Shown here: positions 32,295-38,086 of the stretch, piece by piece
Layout of the letters: every line of letters starts with the position of its first letter
Position numbering within the stretch: position 1 is the stretch's first letter
NCBI RefSeq assembly: GCF_003060965.1
Contig: NZ_QAII01000100.1
Location: 1,433-39,518 of the forward strand
Direction: 5' to 3'
Length of the DNA stretch: 38,086 nucleotides
Origin: Caulobacter sp. HMWF025
Lineage (GTDB): Bacteria > Pseudomonadota > Alphaproteobacteria > Caulobacterales > Caulobacteraceae
Position numbers and translations under genes: made by a program
Notes under the pieces: generated by a model
What the model was told of the DNA's origin: nothing
Databases searched by the model: none
Seen by the model: the letters and a program-made list of their open reading frames with translations, nothing else

Positions 32295-33014
32295 ATGCTG
32301 CTCCCGCAACCGCTCGTTCGTGGCCGTCTCGTGAAGCGCTACAAGCGCTTCTTCGCCGGCATCGTGCTGGATGACGGCCGGGCCATCACCGCCCACTGCC
32401 CCAATCCCGGTGCCATGCTGGGCGTCAACCGGCCGGGACAGGGGGCCTTTGTGTCGTGGTCGGACGACCCCAAGCGCAAACTGCCCTGGACCCTGCAACT
32501 GGTAGAGACAGAAACCAGCCTCGTCGGCATCAACACGATGTTGCCCAACCGCCTGGTCGCCGAGGCCCTGGCGGCCGGGGCCATCCCCGAACTGACCGGC
32601 TACGCCGGCGTGCGGCCCGAGGTGAAATACGCCGCCGCCAGCCGGGTGGACTTCCTGCTGGAACACCCGGATCGCCCGCCGTGCTGGCTGGAGGTGAAGA
32701 ATGTCCACCTCTCGCGCACCCCGGGCCTGGCCGAGTTTCCCGACTGCGTGGCGGCGCGCTCGACGCGGCATCTAGAAGACCTCGCGGCCCAGGTCGCTGT
32801 CGGACACCGCGCGGTGGCGCTGTTTGTGGTGCAGCGGATGGACTGTGAGGGTTTCAGCGCCTGCGCCGACCTTGATCCCAAGTTCGCGCGCGGCCTCGAG
32901 GCGGCGGCGCAGGCGGGGGTCGAGGTGCTGGTCTATGGCTGCGAGGTTTCGTCCGATGCGGTGCGGGTCGCTCGGCGGATGCCCTGGCTTGGACCTGGCC
33001 AGACGCCAGGGTAG
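32295..33014 (+). CDS. sfsA: SfsA family DNA-binding/sugar fermentation stimulation protein
   Basis: The 239-residue protein matches SfsA length. Family motifs are [15 protein letters not shown] (8-22), [11 protein letters not shown] (33-43), VDFLLE and WLEVKNVHL, with an archaeal-type nuclease-like core (D/E-x-K). Its precise function is not established. In E. coli it was linked to maltose gene expression. The ATG at 32295 gives the usual N-terminus; the much longer upstream frame is antisense to the MoCF gene. A palindromic repeat follows. Confidence 0.94.
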   Translation: MLLPQPLVRGRLVKRYKRFFAGIVLDDGRAITAHCPNPGAMLGVNRPGQGAFVSWSDDPKRKLPWTLQLVETETSLVGINTMLPNRLVAEALAAGAIPELTGYAGVRPEVKYAAASRVDFLLEHPDRPPCWLEVKNVHLSRTPGLAEFPDCVAARSTRHLEDLAAQVAVGHRAVALFVVQRMDCEGFSACADLDPKFARGLEAAAQAGVEVLVYGCEVSSDAVRVARRMPWLGPGQTPG

Positions 33015-33040
33015 CGCTCGCTCGTCGGCCTCAACAAGAA

Positions 33041-33144
33041 TTGTCATCCCGGCCGAAGCGCAGCGAAGAGCCGGGACCCAGGGCCGCTGCGATGCGGTTG
33101 CCCCTAGGTCCCGGATAGCCTCTACGAGGCTTCCGGGATGACAA
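33041..33144. repeat. Palindromic intergenic repeat, copy 2 (inverted relative to copy 1)
   Basis: The outer arms TTGTCATCCCGG (33041-33052) and CCGGGATGACAA (33133-33144) are perfect inverted repeats. The inner arms CCGGGACCCAGGG (33071-33083) and CCCTAGGTCCCGG (33102-33114) have one mismatch. The side hairpin sequence that follows the left arm in copy 1 precedes the right arm here, so the copy is flipped. It lies between sfsA and a lipoprotein gene. Confidence 0.9.
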
Positions 33145-33251
33145 ACAGAATTGGGGTTCGGCGATGGGTGCCCCCCACATGACATCGAATTAAGCTGCAA
33201 TCGGCTCGCAACGCGCTACCCCTGCGTCGCGCCTTGGGGGAGCCGATCCGC

Positions 33252-33644
33252 ATGAAAGCCAAGACCCTGACCGCTGTGGGCCTCGCCCTGGCGCTGACGG
33301 CCTGCGGGGCCTCGCCAGACGGCAAGGAAAGCGGCGGCATCGTCGCCCTGCGCGCCGTGCTGGCCTTCAAGGCCTGTACCGGCAAGCTGGAAGACAAGTT
33401 CGGGCTGAAAAAAGTCTCGGGCGTCAGTTCCAACGACATGGAGCCGGTGCCCACCGGCAAGCCCGGTGAGTGGGACGTGAAGTTCACCGCCGATGTCACC
33501 GAGAAGGTGTCCGGCCGGGTCACCCGCTACAAGGGCGTGTGCAGCGTGCGTCGCGACCGGCCGACGACGCTGCAGGCCACCTTCGTCAAGGAGATCAAGC
33601 CTGCGGCCCGTGAGGCCGGGGTGGTGCGGCGCGTTGCGCCCTGA
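33252..33644 (+). CDS. Small predicted lipoprotein of unknown function
   Basis: The 130-residue protein begins MKAKTLTAVGLALALTAC with a clear lipobox (LTAC, Cys18). The mature part of about 112 residues contains two more cysteines (FKACTG and GVCSVRR) and a beta-rich, Lys/Arg-rich ending. I do not recognise the family. The ATG at 33252 is preferred to a GTG six codons earlier because it gives a standard lipoprotein signal. The 3' end overlaps the convergent GNAT gene by 50 bases. Confidence 0.75.
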   Translation: MKAKTLTAVGLALALTACGASPDGKESGGIVALRAVLAFKACTGKLEDKFGLKKVSGVSSNDMEPVPTGKPGEWDVKFTADVTEKVSGRVTRYKGVCSVRRDRPTTLQATFVKEIKPAAREAGVVRRVAP

Positions 33645-34248
33645 TCCGCCGGTGCCAGGCCTCGCGGGTCATTTCCCAGTAGAGTGAGGACCGCGTGCTG
33701 CCGTCCGGTCGCAGGCAGTCGCGAACGCCCATCGATGTGAATCCCGCTGCGGCGATGATCCGGGCTGACCGGTGATTGTCCAGCGCGGCCGTGACCCCGA
33801 TCAGCCTCACGCCCAGTGCGTCGAACATCCAGCCAAAACTGCGCGCGGCCCCGCCGGCCCCGCCGCCTGAGCCCTGCAGGTCGGCCCGGCGCGCCCCCGC
33901 GATCTCGGCCGAGGCCCGCTCCGGCCAGACCGTGAACAGCGAGTAGCCGGCGACGGCGTCGGCCTCGTCCAGGGTGACCAGCAGCAGCGCCTCACCCCGC
34001 TCGCGCAGCGCGCCTGCCGTCTCGATCCAGGCCGTGACATTCGCCAGGTCTATCGGCCGTGGCAGATCGTAGATCGGGTCCGAAACGGCCGGGTCGGACA
34101 GAAGGTCCGTCAAGGCCGCAGCATCATCCGTCGTCGCGACCCGCGCCCGGCCTTCGAAGAGGTTCAGGTCCGGAGTGCGCACGGCGGCACGGATGGCGGC
34201 GGCCTCTTCCGGCGAGGCGGTCAGGACGGTTCGCGGCGCGGCGCTCAT
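33595..34248 (-). CDS. GNAT-family N-acetyltransferase
   Basis: The 217-residue protein fits the GNAT fold of the RimJ/RimL kind. ARVATTDDAAALTDLLSD opens the domain, and AGYSLFTVWPERASAEIAG forms the central strands. The acetyl-CoA loop region is unusually Gly-rich (QGSGGGAGGAARSFGWMFD). The late block NHRSARIIAAAGFTSMGVRD is typical of ribosomal-protein or amino-acid acetyltransferases. The acceptor is unknown. The 3' end overlaps the convergent lipoprotein gene by 50 bases. It follows the desaturase gene by 9 bases. Confidence 0.82.
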   Translation of the reverse strand: MSAAPRTVLTASPEEAAAIRAAVRTPDLNLFEGRARVATTDDAAALTDLLSDPAVSDPIYDLPRPIDLANVTAWIETAGALRERGEALLLVTLDEADAVAGYSLFTVWPERASAEIAGARRADLQGSGGGAGGAARSFGWMFDALGVRLIGVTAALDNHRSARIIAAAGFTSMGVRDCLRPDGSTRSSLYWEMTREAWHRRIRAQRAAPPRPHGPQA

Positions 34249-34257
34249 CCGGACGCC

Positions 34258-35151
34258 CTACAGCCCGCCCAGCTCGCAGCCGCGCGCCTTCAGCACCGGG
34301 CGCAGGGCCCAGTAGGCCGCCGGTGTCCGCATCAGCGGAATGCGCGGATAGAGGTGATGGATGATGTGGAACTGCATGCCCATGGTCAGGATATTGCCCA
34401 GCGGACTGCGGAAGGCGCGGGTGTCGCGATAACGGCCGATCTCCTGGGCCGGATGATGCGGGGCCCAGCTCAGATAGTACTGGATATAGGTCGCGGCCAG
34501 ATGGCGCGGCAGCCACCAGACCAGCGCCGCCTCCAGGGCATGACCGCTCCAGGCCAGGCCGAACAGGATGCCGAAATAGCTCAGCCGATAGACGGCGGCG
34601 ACCAGCATGGCGCGGCCGGCCTCCGGCGTGCCCAGCCGCTGCAGGGTCTCGCCATAGGCTCGGTCGGCTGCGCCGGACGGCTGGCGGTTGGCGAGGCTGC
34701 GGCGCAGGAAGTCCAGCGTGCCGGCCGCATGGGTCGAGATGTCGGGATCCAGCTCGGGGTGATTGGCGTGCTTGTGATGTTCGTAGTGGGTCAGGCGCGC
34801 CACGTCATAGGGCAGGACCAGTGACAGGGTCGAGATGTGGCCGATCAGCTCGTTCAGCCAGAACAGCGGCTCGCCGGGACGGGCAATGATCCGGTGCTGG
34901 GCCTCGTGGGACGGCAGATAGCTGAGCGCGATACTGACCGTGGCGATCGGAAAGGCGGCCCACAGCGGCAGCCAGCCCGACAGAGTCAGCGGCCACAGGG
35001 CAAACCAGACCGTCGTATTGGCCAGCGCCCAGGCCACCGAGCCCCAGGGCACGCCGCCCATGAAGCCTTCGGCGATGGATTTTTCCAGCCGGATCAGGCC
35101 GCGCGCATCGAGGGCGGCGATCTCGGCTTCACTGAGGACGGAGGCCTTCAC
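34258..35151 (-). CDS. Fatty-acid-desaturase-family membrane di-iron enzyme
   Basis: From the GTG at 35149-35151 the protein has 297 residues. It has four to five membrane segments and three histidine boxes: HEAQHR, HYEHHKHANH and FHIIHHLYPRIP. These should bind two irons for desaturation or hydroxylation of a lipid or carotenoid. The HxxHHLYPxIP box is common to bacterial acyl desaturases and carotenoid hydroxylase relatives, so the substrate is open. The GTG overlaps the stop of the small membrane gene upstream (GTGA). An ATG 12 codons earlier would overlap that gene and is less likely. Confidence 0.88.
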   Translation of the reverse strand: MKASVLSEAEIAALDARGLIRLEKSIAEGFMGGVPWGSVAWALANTTVWFALWPLTLSGWLPLWAAFPIATVSIALSYLPSHEAQHRIIARPGEPLFWLNELIGHISTLSLVLPYDVARLTHYEHHKHANHPELDPDISTHAAGTLDFLRRSLANRQPSGAADRAYGETLQRLGTPEAGRAMLVAAVYRLSYFGILFGLAWSGHALEAALVWWLPRHLAATYIQYYLSWAPHHPAQEIGRYRDTRAFRSPLGNILTMGMQFHIIHHLYPRIPLMRTPAAYWALRPVLKARGCELGGL

Positions 35152-35342
35152 AGCCAGCGCCCCTTGATCGTGGCGAACGCGCCCCACAGTCCGCCGACCA
35201 GCAGGCCGAAGACGATAGGCGACAGGCCGAAGGGCGCGGTCCAGTGCAGGCGCTCAAGGGTCTGGGCCAGCAGCGGGGCGAGGAATCCGAGCCCGAACAA
35301 CAGGGGCATGATCCGAAACAGCCCCATCAAGATCTGCTGCAT
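35148..35342 (-). CDS. Small membrane protein coupled to the desaturase
   Basis: The 64-residue protein has two hydrophobic segments (about 5-27 and 38-58) joined by a short loop with Glu-Arg-Leu-His. It ends with a basic KGRWL tail. I do not recognise the family. Its stop overlaps the GTG of the desaturase gene by 4 bases, so the two are translationally coupled and probably work together in the membrane. Confidence 0.75.
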   Translation of the reverse strand: MQQILMGLFRIMPLLFGLGFLAPLLAQTLERLHWTAPFGLSPIVFGLLVGGLWGAFATIKGRWL

Positions 35343-35556
35343 TGTCCGCCCGTCCTTGCCCCGTGGCTGCTCTGGACGACAGCCTGATCACAAAGATGAC
35401 ACAGGCGTCATTTTTGACAAGCCCTGCGACCGCCTTGCGGCCACAGCGAGACGATCTGGCAGAGGCGGTCATTGAAGTTTTGTGCTATCATTGCGAGACA
35501 AGCCCGCTTCGCCGGTTAACGCCCCCTGCGGTGCCCCTGCCTCTTTCGAGTATGCC

Positions 35557-36387
35557 ATGACCCTTGACGACGCCCTTGAGATCGAAGCCGAAACCCGCAC
35601 GGGTGCGATCAAGATTCACAAGGCCGAAGACTTTGAGGGCATGCGTCGGGCCGGCAAGCTGGCGGCCGAGTGTCTGGACATGCTGATCCCGCACGTGGTG
35701 CCGGGGGTCTCGTCCGACCATCTCGACACCCTGGCCCGCGAGTTCATCCTCGACCACAAGGCCCTGCCCGCCTGCCTGTTCTATCGCGGCTATCCCAAGA
35801 CGGTCTGCATCTCGCGCAACCACGTGGTCTGCCACGGCATCCCCGGTGACTGGGCCCTGCGCGAGGGCGACATGGTCAATATCGACGTCACGGTGATCGT
35901 CGACGGCTGGCACGGCGACACCTCGCGCATGTACGGCGTCGGCGAGGTGGGCCCCCGCGCCCGCCGCCTGATCGAGATCACCTATGAGGGCATGGCCCGC
36001 GGTCTGGCCGCCGTGAAGCCGGGCGCGACCCTGGGCGACATCGGTCACGCCATCCAGTCTTACGTTGAGGCCCAGCGCTGCTCGGTGGTGCGCGACTTCT
36101 GCGGCCACGGCCTGGGCAAGGTGTTCCACGACGCGCCCAACATCCTGCACTTTGGCCGTCCCGGTCAGGGCGCGGTGCTGAAGCCGGGCATGTTCTTCAC
36201 CGTCGAGCCGATGGTCAATCTGGGCAAGCCGGCCGTGAAGGTGCTGGGCGACGGCTGGACCGCCGTGACCCGCGACAAGTCGCTGTCGGCCCAGTGCGAG
36301 CACTCGATCGGCGTCACCGAAGACGGCTTCGAGATCTTCACCGCCTCGCCGGCCGGGCTGTTCCAGCCTGAGATCCTCGGGGGCTGA
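35557..36387 (+). CDS. map: Methionine aminopeptidase, type I
   Basis: The 276-residue enzyme removes the initiator methionine from new proteins. The pita-bread fold metal ligands and active-site histidines are visible in VVCHGIPGDW, NIDVTVIVDGWHGDTSRM (two Asp), FCGHGLG, FTVEPMV (Glu) and CEHSIGV (Glu). A 25-residue N-terminal extension precedes the catalytic domain. The ATG at 35557 is preferred to an in-frame ATG at 35482, which would add 25 residues with no similarity. The upstream gap of 214 bases contains a GCTATCAT element (35484-35491) that could be a -10, but no good -35 is seen at the right spacing. Confidence 0.96.
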   Translation: MTLDDALEIEAETRTGAIKIHKAEDFEGMRRAGKLAAECLDMLIPHVVPGVSSDHLDTLAREFILDHKALPACLFYRGYPKTVCISRNHVVCHGIPGDWALREGDMVNIDVTVIVDGWHGDTSRMYGVGEVGPRARRLIEITYEGMARGLAAVKPGATLGDIGHAIQSYVEAQRCSVVRDFCGHGLGKVFHDAPNILHFGRPGQGAVLKPGMFFTVEPMVNLGKPAVKVLGDGWTAVTRDKSLSAQCEHSIGVTEDGFEIFTASPAGLFQPEILGG

Positions 36388-36424
36388 GGGCCACTCGCCC
36401 CCACCTGACCTGCCGCGCAGGTCG

Positions 36425-36497
36425 TCCGCCCCCAGAGGGGGCGGATGATTCCATCTTCCCCCTCCGGGGGAGGAGGATGCGCAGCATCCGGAGGGGG
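36425..36497. terminator. Two consecutive GC-rich hairpins between map and guaD
   Basis: TCCGCCCCC (36425-36433) and GGGGGCGGA (36437-36445) form a perfect 9-bp hairpin with an AGA loop. A second, larger structure follows: CCCCCTCCG pairs with CGGAGGGGG at the far end, and inside it GGATGC/GCATCC form a smaller stem. There is no T-run. Position between convergent genes suggests a bidirectional terminator or a dispersed palindromic element. Confidence 0.6.
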
Positions 36498-36503
36498 CCA
36501 GGA

Positions 36504-37805
36504 TCAGCGCCGGTACTGCTCCACCCCCGCCAGCATCACCCGCTCGACCACGCGGTCGTCGGCCAGCACGGTCAGGGCGAACAGGCGGTTTTCCAGGCTG
36601 CGGTCGCCCGACAGCCGGCGCTTCAGCAGCGGCGTGGCCGCCAGGTCCAGCACCAGGAAGTCGGCCTCCTTGCCGGGGGCCAGGTTGCCGATCCTGTCGC
36701 CCAGATCCAGCGCCCGAGCCCCGCCCAGGGTGGCGAGATAGAGGGCGTGGAACGGGTCCAGAGCCTGACCGCGCAGCTGGCCGACCTTGTAGGCCTCGCC
36801 CAGGGTGTGAAGGATCGAGAAGCTGGTCCCGGCACCCACATCGGTTCCGATCCCGACCTTGACGCCATGGGCGCAGGCCGTCTCCAGCGGGAACAGGCCC
36901 GACCCCAGGAAGAGGTTCGAGGTCGGGCAGAAGGCCACCGCCCCGCCCTTGTCGGCCAGACGCTGAAAGGCGTCGCCCTGCAAATGCACGCAGTGGGCAA
37001 AGACTGAGCGCGGGCCCAACAGGCCAAAGCGGTCATAGACATCCAGATAGTCGCGGGCCTGCGGGAACAGCGCCGCTGTCTCTTCGATCTCGCGCGCATT
37101 CTCCGACAGGTGGGTCTGCATCCAGACGCCGGGATGGGCCGCCAGCATCTCGCCCGCCATGGCCAGCTGGCCATCGCTACAGCTGATCGCAAAGCGCGGC
37201 GTGACGGCGTAGCCCAGCCGGCCCTTGCCGTGCCAGTCGGCGATCAGACGCTCCATGTCGGCACGGCTGCTCTCGACCGTGTCGGTCAGCCCCTCGGGCG
37301 CATTGCGGTCCATCAGCGACTTGCCGGCGATCAGCCGCATGTCGCGCGCAAGGGCCTCGGCGAACAGGGCCTCGACCGAGCCCTTGTGGACCGAGCCGAA
37401 CACCAGGGCCGTCGTCGTGCCGTTGCGCAGCAGTTCCTCGACGAAGAAGCTCGCCGCCTCTTTCGCATGGGCCGGATCGGCAAAGGCCGCCTCGGCCGGA
37501 AAGGTGTGCTGCTCCAGCCAGTCCAGCAGTTGCGCGCCATGGGCGGCGATGATGTCGACCTGCGGGAAATGGATGTGGGTGTCGATGAAGCCCGGCGTGA
37601 TCAGCTTGCCGCTCAGATCTTCAACCGGGGTGTCGCCCAGCAGGTCGCGCAGCCCGGCAAAGTCGCCAGAGGCCACCACATGGCCGTCCTCGACCAGTAG
37701 CAGGCCGTCGTCGTGGAAGGCGACGGCGTCGGTGTTCCGCGTCGGATCGTCCAGCAGGTGGAGGATCGACGCCCTATAGGCTTGCACGGGAGATCCCTTC
37801 GTCAT
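36504..37805 (-). CDS. guaD: Guanine deaminase
   Basis: The 433-residue amidohydrolase converts guanine to xanthine and ammonia. Zinc and catalytic residues are visible as TPGFIDTHIHFPQ (HxH), MQTHLSEN, AHCVHL and GTDVGAGTSFSILH. The nine-residue HIHFPQ region and TLGGAxALDL block are characteristic of GuaD. The ATG at 37803-37805 has no Shine-Dalgarno. A GTG at 37785-37787, six codons later, has GAAGGGA about 8 bases before it and may be the true start. The gene overlaps the end of xdhC, which fits a purine catabolic operon where XDH uses the xanthine product. Confidence 0.95.
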   Translation of the reverse strand: MTKGSPVQAYRASILHLLDDPTRNTDAVAFHDDGLLLVEDGHVVASGDFAGLRDLLGDTPVEDLSGKLITPGFIDTHIHFPQVDIIAAHGAQLLDWLEQHTFPAEAAFADPAHAKEAASFFVEELLRNGTTTALVFGSVHKGSVEALFAEALARDMRLIAGKSLMDRNAPEGLTDTVESSRADMERLIADWHGKGRLGYAVTPRFAISCSDGQLAMAGEMLAAHPGVWMQTHLSENAREIEETAALFPQARDYLDVYDRFGLLGPRSVFAHCVHLQGDAFQRLADKGGAVAFCPTSNLFLGSGLFPLETACAHGVKVGIGTDVGAGTSFSILHTLGEAYKVGQLRGQALDPFHALYLATLGGARALDLGDRIGNLAPGKEADFLVLDLAATPLLKRRLSGDRSLENRLFALTVLADDRVVERVMLAGVEQYRR

Positions 37806-38086
37806 GGGTCACGCGCGCCGCTTCCAGGCGCATCAGCAGGTCGGCGGCCACCGAGACGGCAATCACCTCGGGGGCCTTGCTCTTCAGCTGCGGCAGGCCG
37901 ATCGGGCAGGTCAGGCGGTCGAGCACGGCGTCGGAGAACCCGTCATCGCGTAGCCGGCTCAGGAACCGGGCCCGCTTGGTCTTCGAGCCGATCACGCCCA
38001 GATAGCCAAAACCGCCCCCGGCCAGGCCGGCCGAGACCAGGGCATAGTCCAGGGCATGGTCGTGGGTCAGGATCAGGCCATAGGCC
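37774..38086 (-). CDS. xdhC: Xanthine dehydrogenase accessory protein XdhC, C-terminal part (partial)
   Basis: The frame is open to the window edge and gives about 103 residues. They contain LILTHDHALDYAL, FGYLGVIGSKTKRARF and the ending PEVIAVSVAADLLMRLEAAR, all typical of the C-terminal Rossmann-like domain of XdhC. XdhC binds and inserts molybdenum cofactor into xanthine dehydrogenase. The stop overlaps the 5' end of guaD. The N-terminal half lies beyond 38086, where xdhA/xdhB might be found. Confidence 0.88.
   Translation of the reverse strand, partial: AYGLILTHDHALDYALVSAGLAGGGFGYLGVIGSKTKRARFLSRLRDDGFSDAVLDRLTCPIGLPQLKSKAPEVIAVSVAADLLMRLEAARVTHDEGISRASL

Noticed and set aside
35396..35419. 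ATGAC/GTCAT palindrome followed by TTGACA, as a promoter and operator for map
   Set aside because: No -10 element occurs at normal spacing, and the site is about 140 bases from the start; it could be chance.
1..38086. CRISPR array, prophage, insertion sequence or plasmid origin
   Set aside because: No regularly spaced direct repeats, transposase, integrase or replication genes were found in the window.

Overview
The window looks like a chromosomal segment of an alphaproteobacterium of the Caulobacter group. It is GC-rich and densely packed, with many 4-base ATGA or GTGA start/stop overlaps. Its centre is a complete Tad/Cpa (Flp) pilus locus in the Caulobacter order (pilA-cpaA-B-C-D-E-F-tadB-tadC), with 60-residue pilins very close to Caulobacter PilA. 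CtrA-like boxes and GANTC sites lie in its promoter regions. No phage, IS element, CRISPR array or origin was seen. The assignment rests on gene content and remembered family features; no database was searched.

Left arm (1-8.3 kb): the end of nadB overlaps nadC (NAD synthesis). Then come two small membrane proteins, a pheA-kdsB overlapping pair (phenylalanine and LPS Kdo activation) divergent from a membrane-anchored cytochrome c, an exported thioredoxin-like protein, an overlapping pair of NlpC/P60 (YkfC-like) and M17 aminopeptidase genes that suits recycling of murein peptides, and a TadD-like TPR protein.

Pilus region (about 7.5-21.9 kb): on the minus strand run two tandem near-identical pilA genes, the prepilin peptidase cpaA, cpaB, secretin cpaC, lipoprotein cpaD, polar ATPase-like cpaE, motor ATPase cpaF, platform proteins tadB and tadC, then a third, divergent Flp-like small pilin, a DUF2306-type membrane protein and a membrane-anchored LytTR regulator. 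On the plus strand, divergent from pilA, are a stand-alone secretin N-domain protein and two TadE-like pseudopilins. Hairpin terminators after each pilA gene should keep pilin expression far above that of the machinery genes. AT-rich CtrA-like sites precede pilA and cpaB. This region holds the least described features: the third pilin, the stand-alone CpaC-like domain, the hairpin-rich pilA-pilA spacer and the embedded LytTR/DUF2306 pair.

Right arm (21.9-38 kb): metN-metI without metQ, placed 13 bases after a large exported S9 glutamyl-endopeptidase-like enzyme; a soluble GAF-PAS hybrid histidine kinase; an exported amidohydrolase; a cytochrome c lipoprotein with an FNR/FixK-type box upstream; tRNA-Leu(TAA); an MDR oxidoreductase; a CinA-type MoCF-domain protein; sfsA; a lipoprotein; a GNAT acetyltransferase; a fatty-acid-desaturase-family enzyme with a small membrane partner; map; and the end of xdhC overlapping guaD (purine breakdown). 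Two copies of a roughly 105-base palindromic intergenic repeat, in opposite orientation, lie at about 1.0 kb and 33.1 kb.
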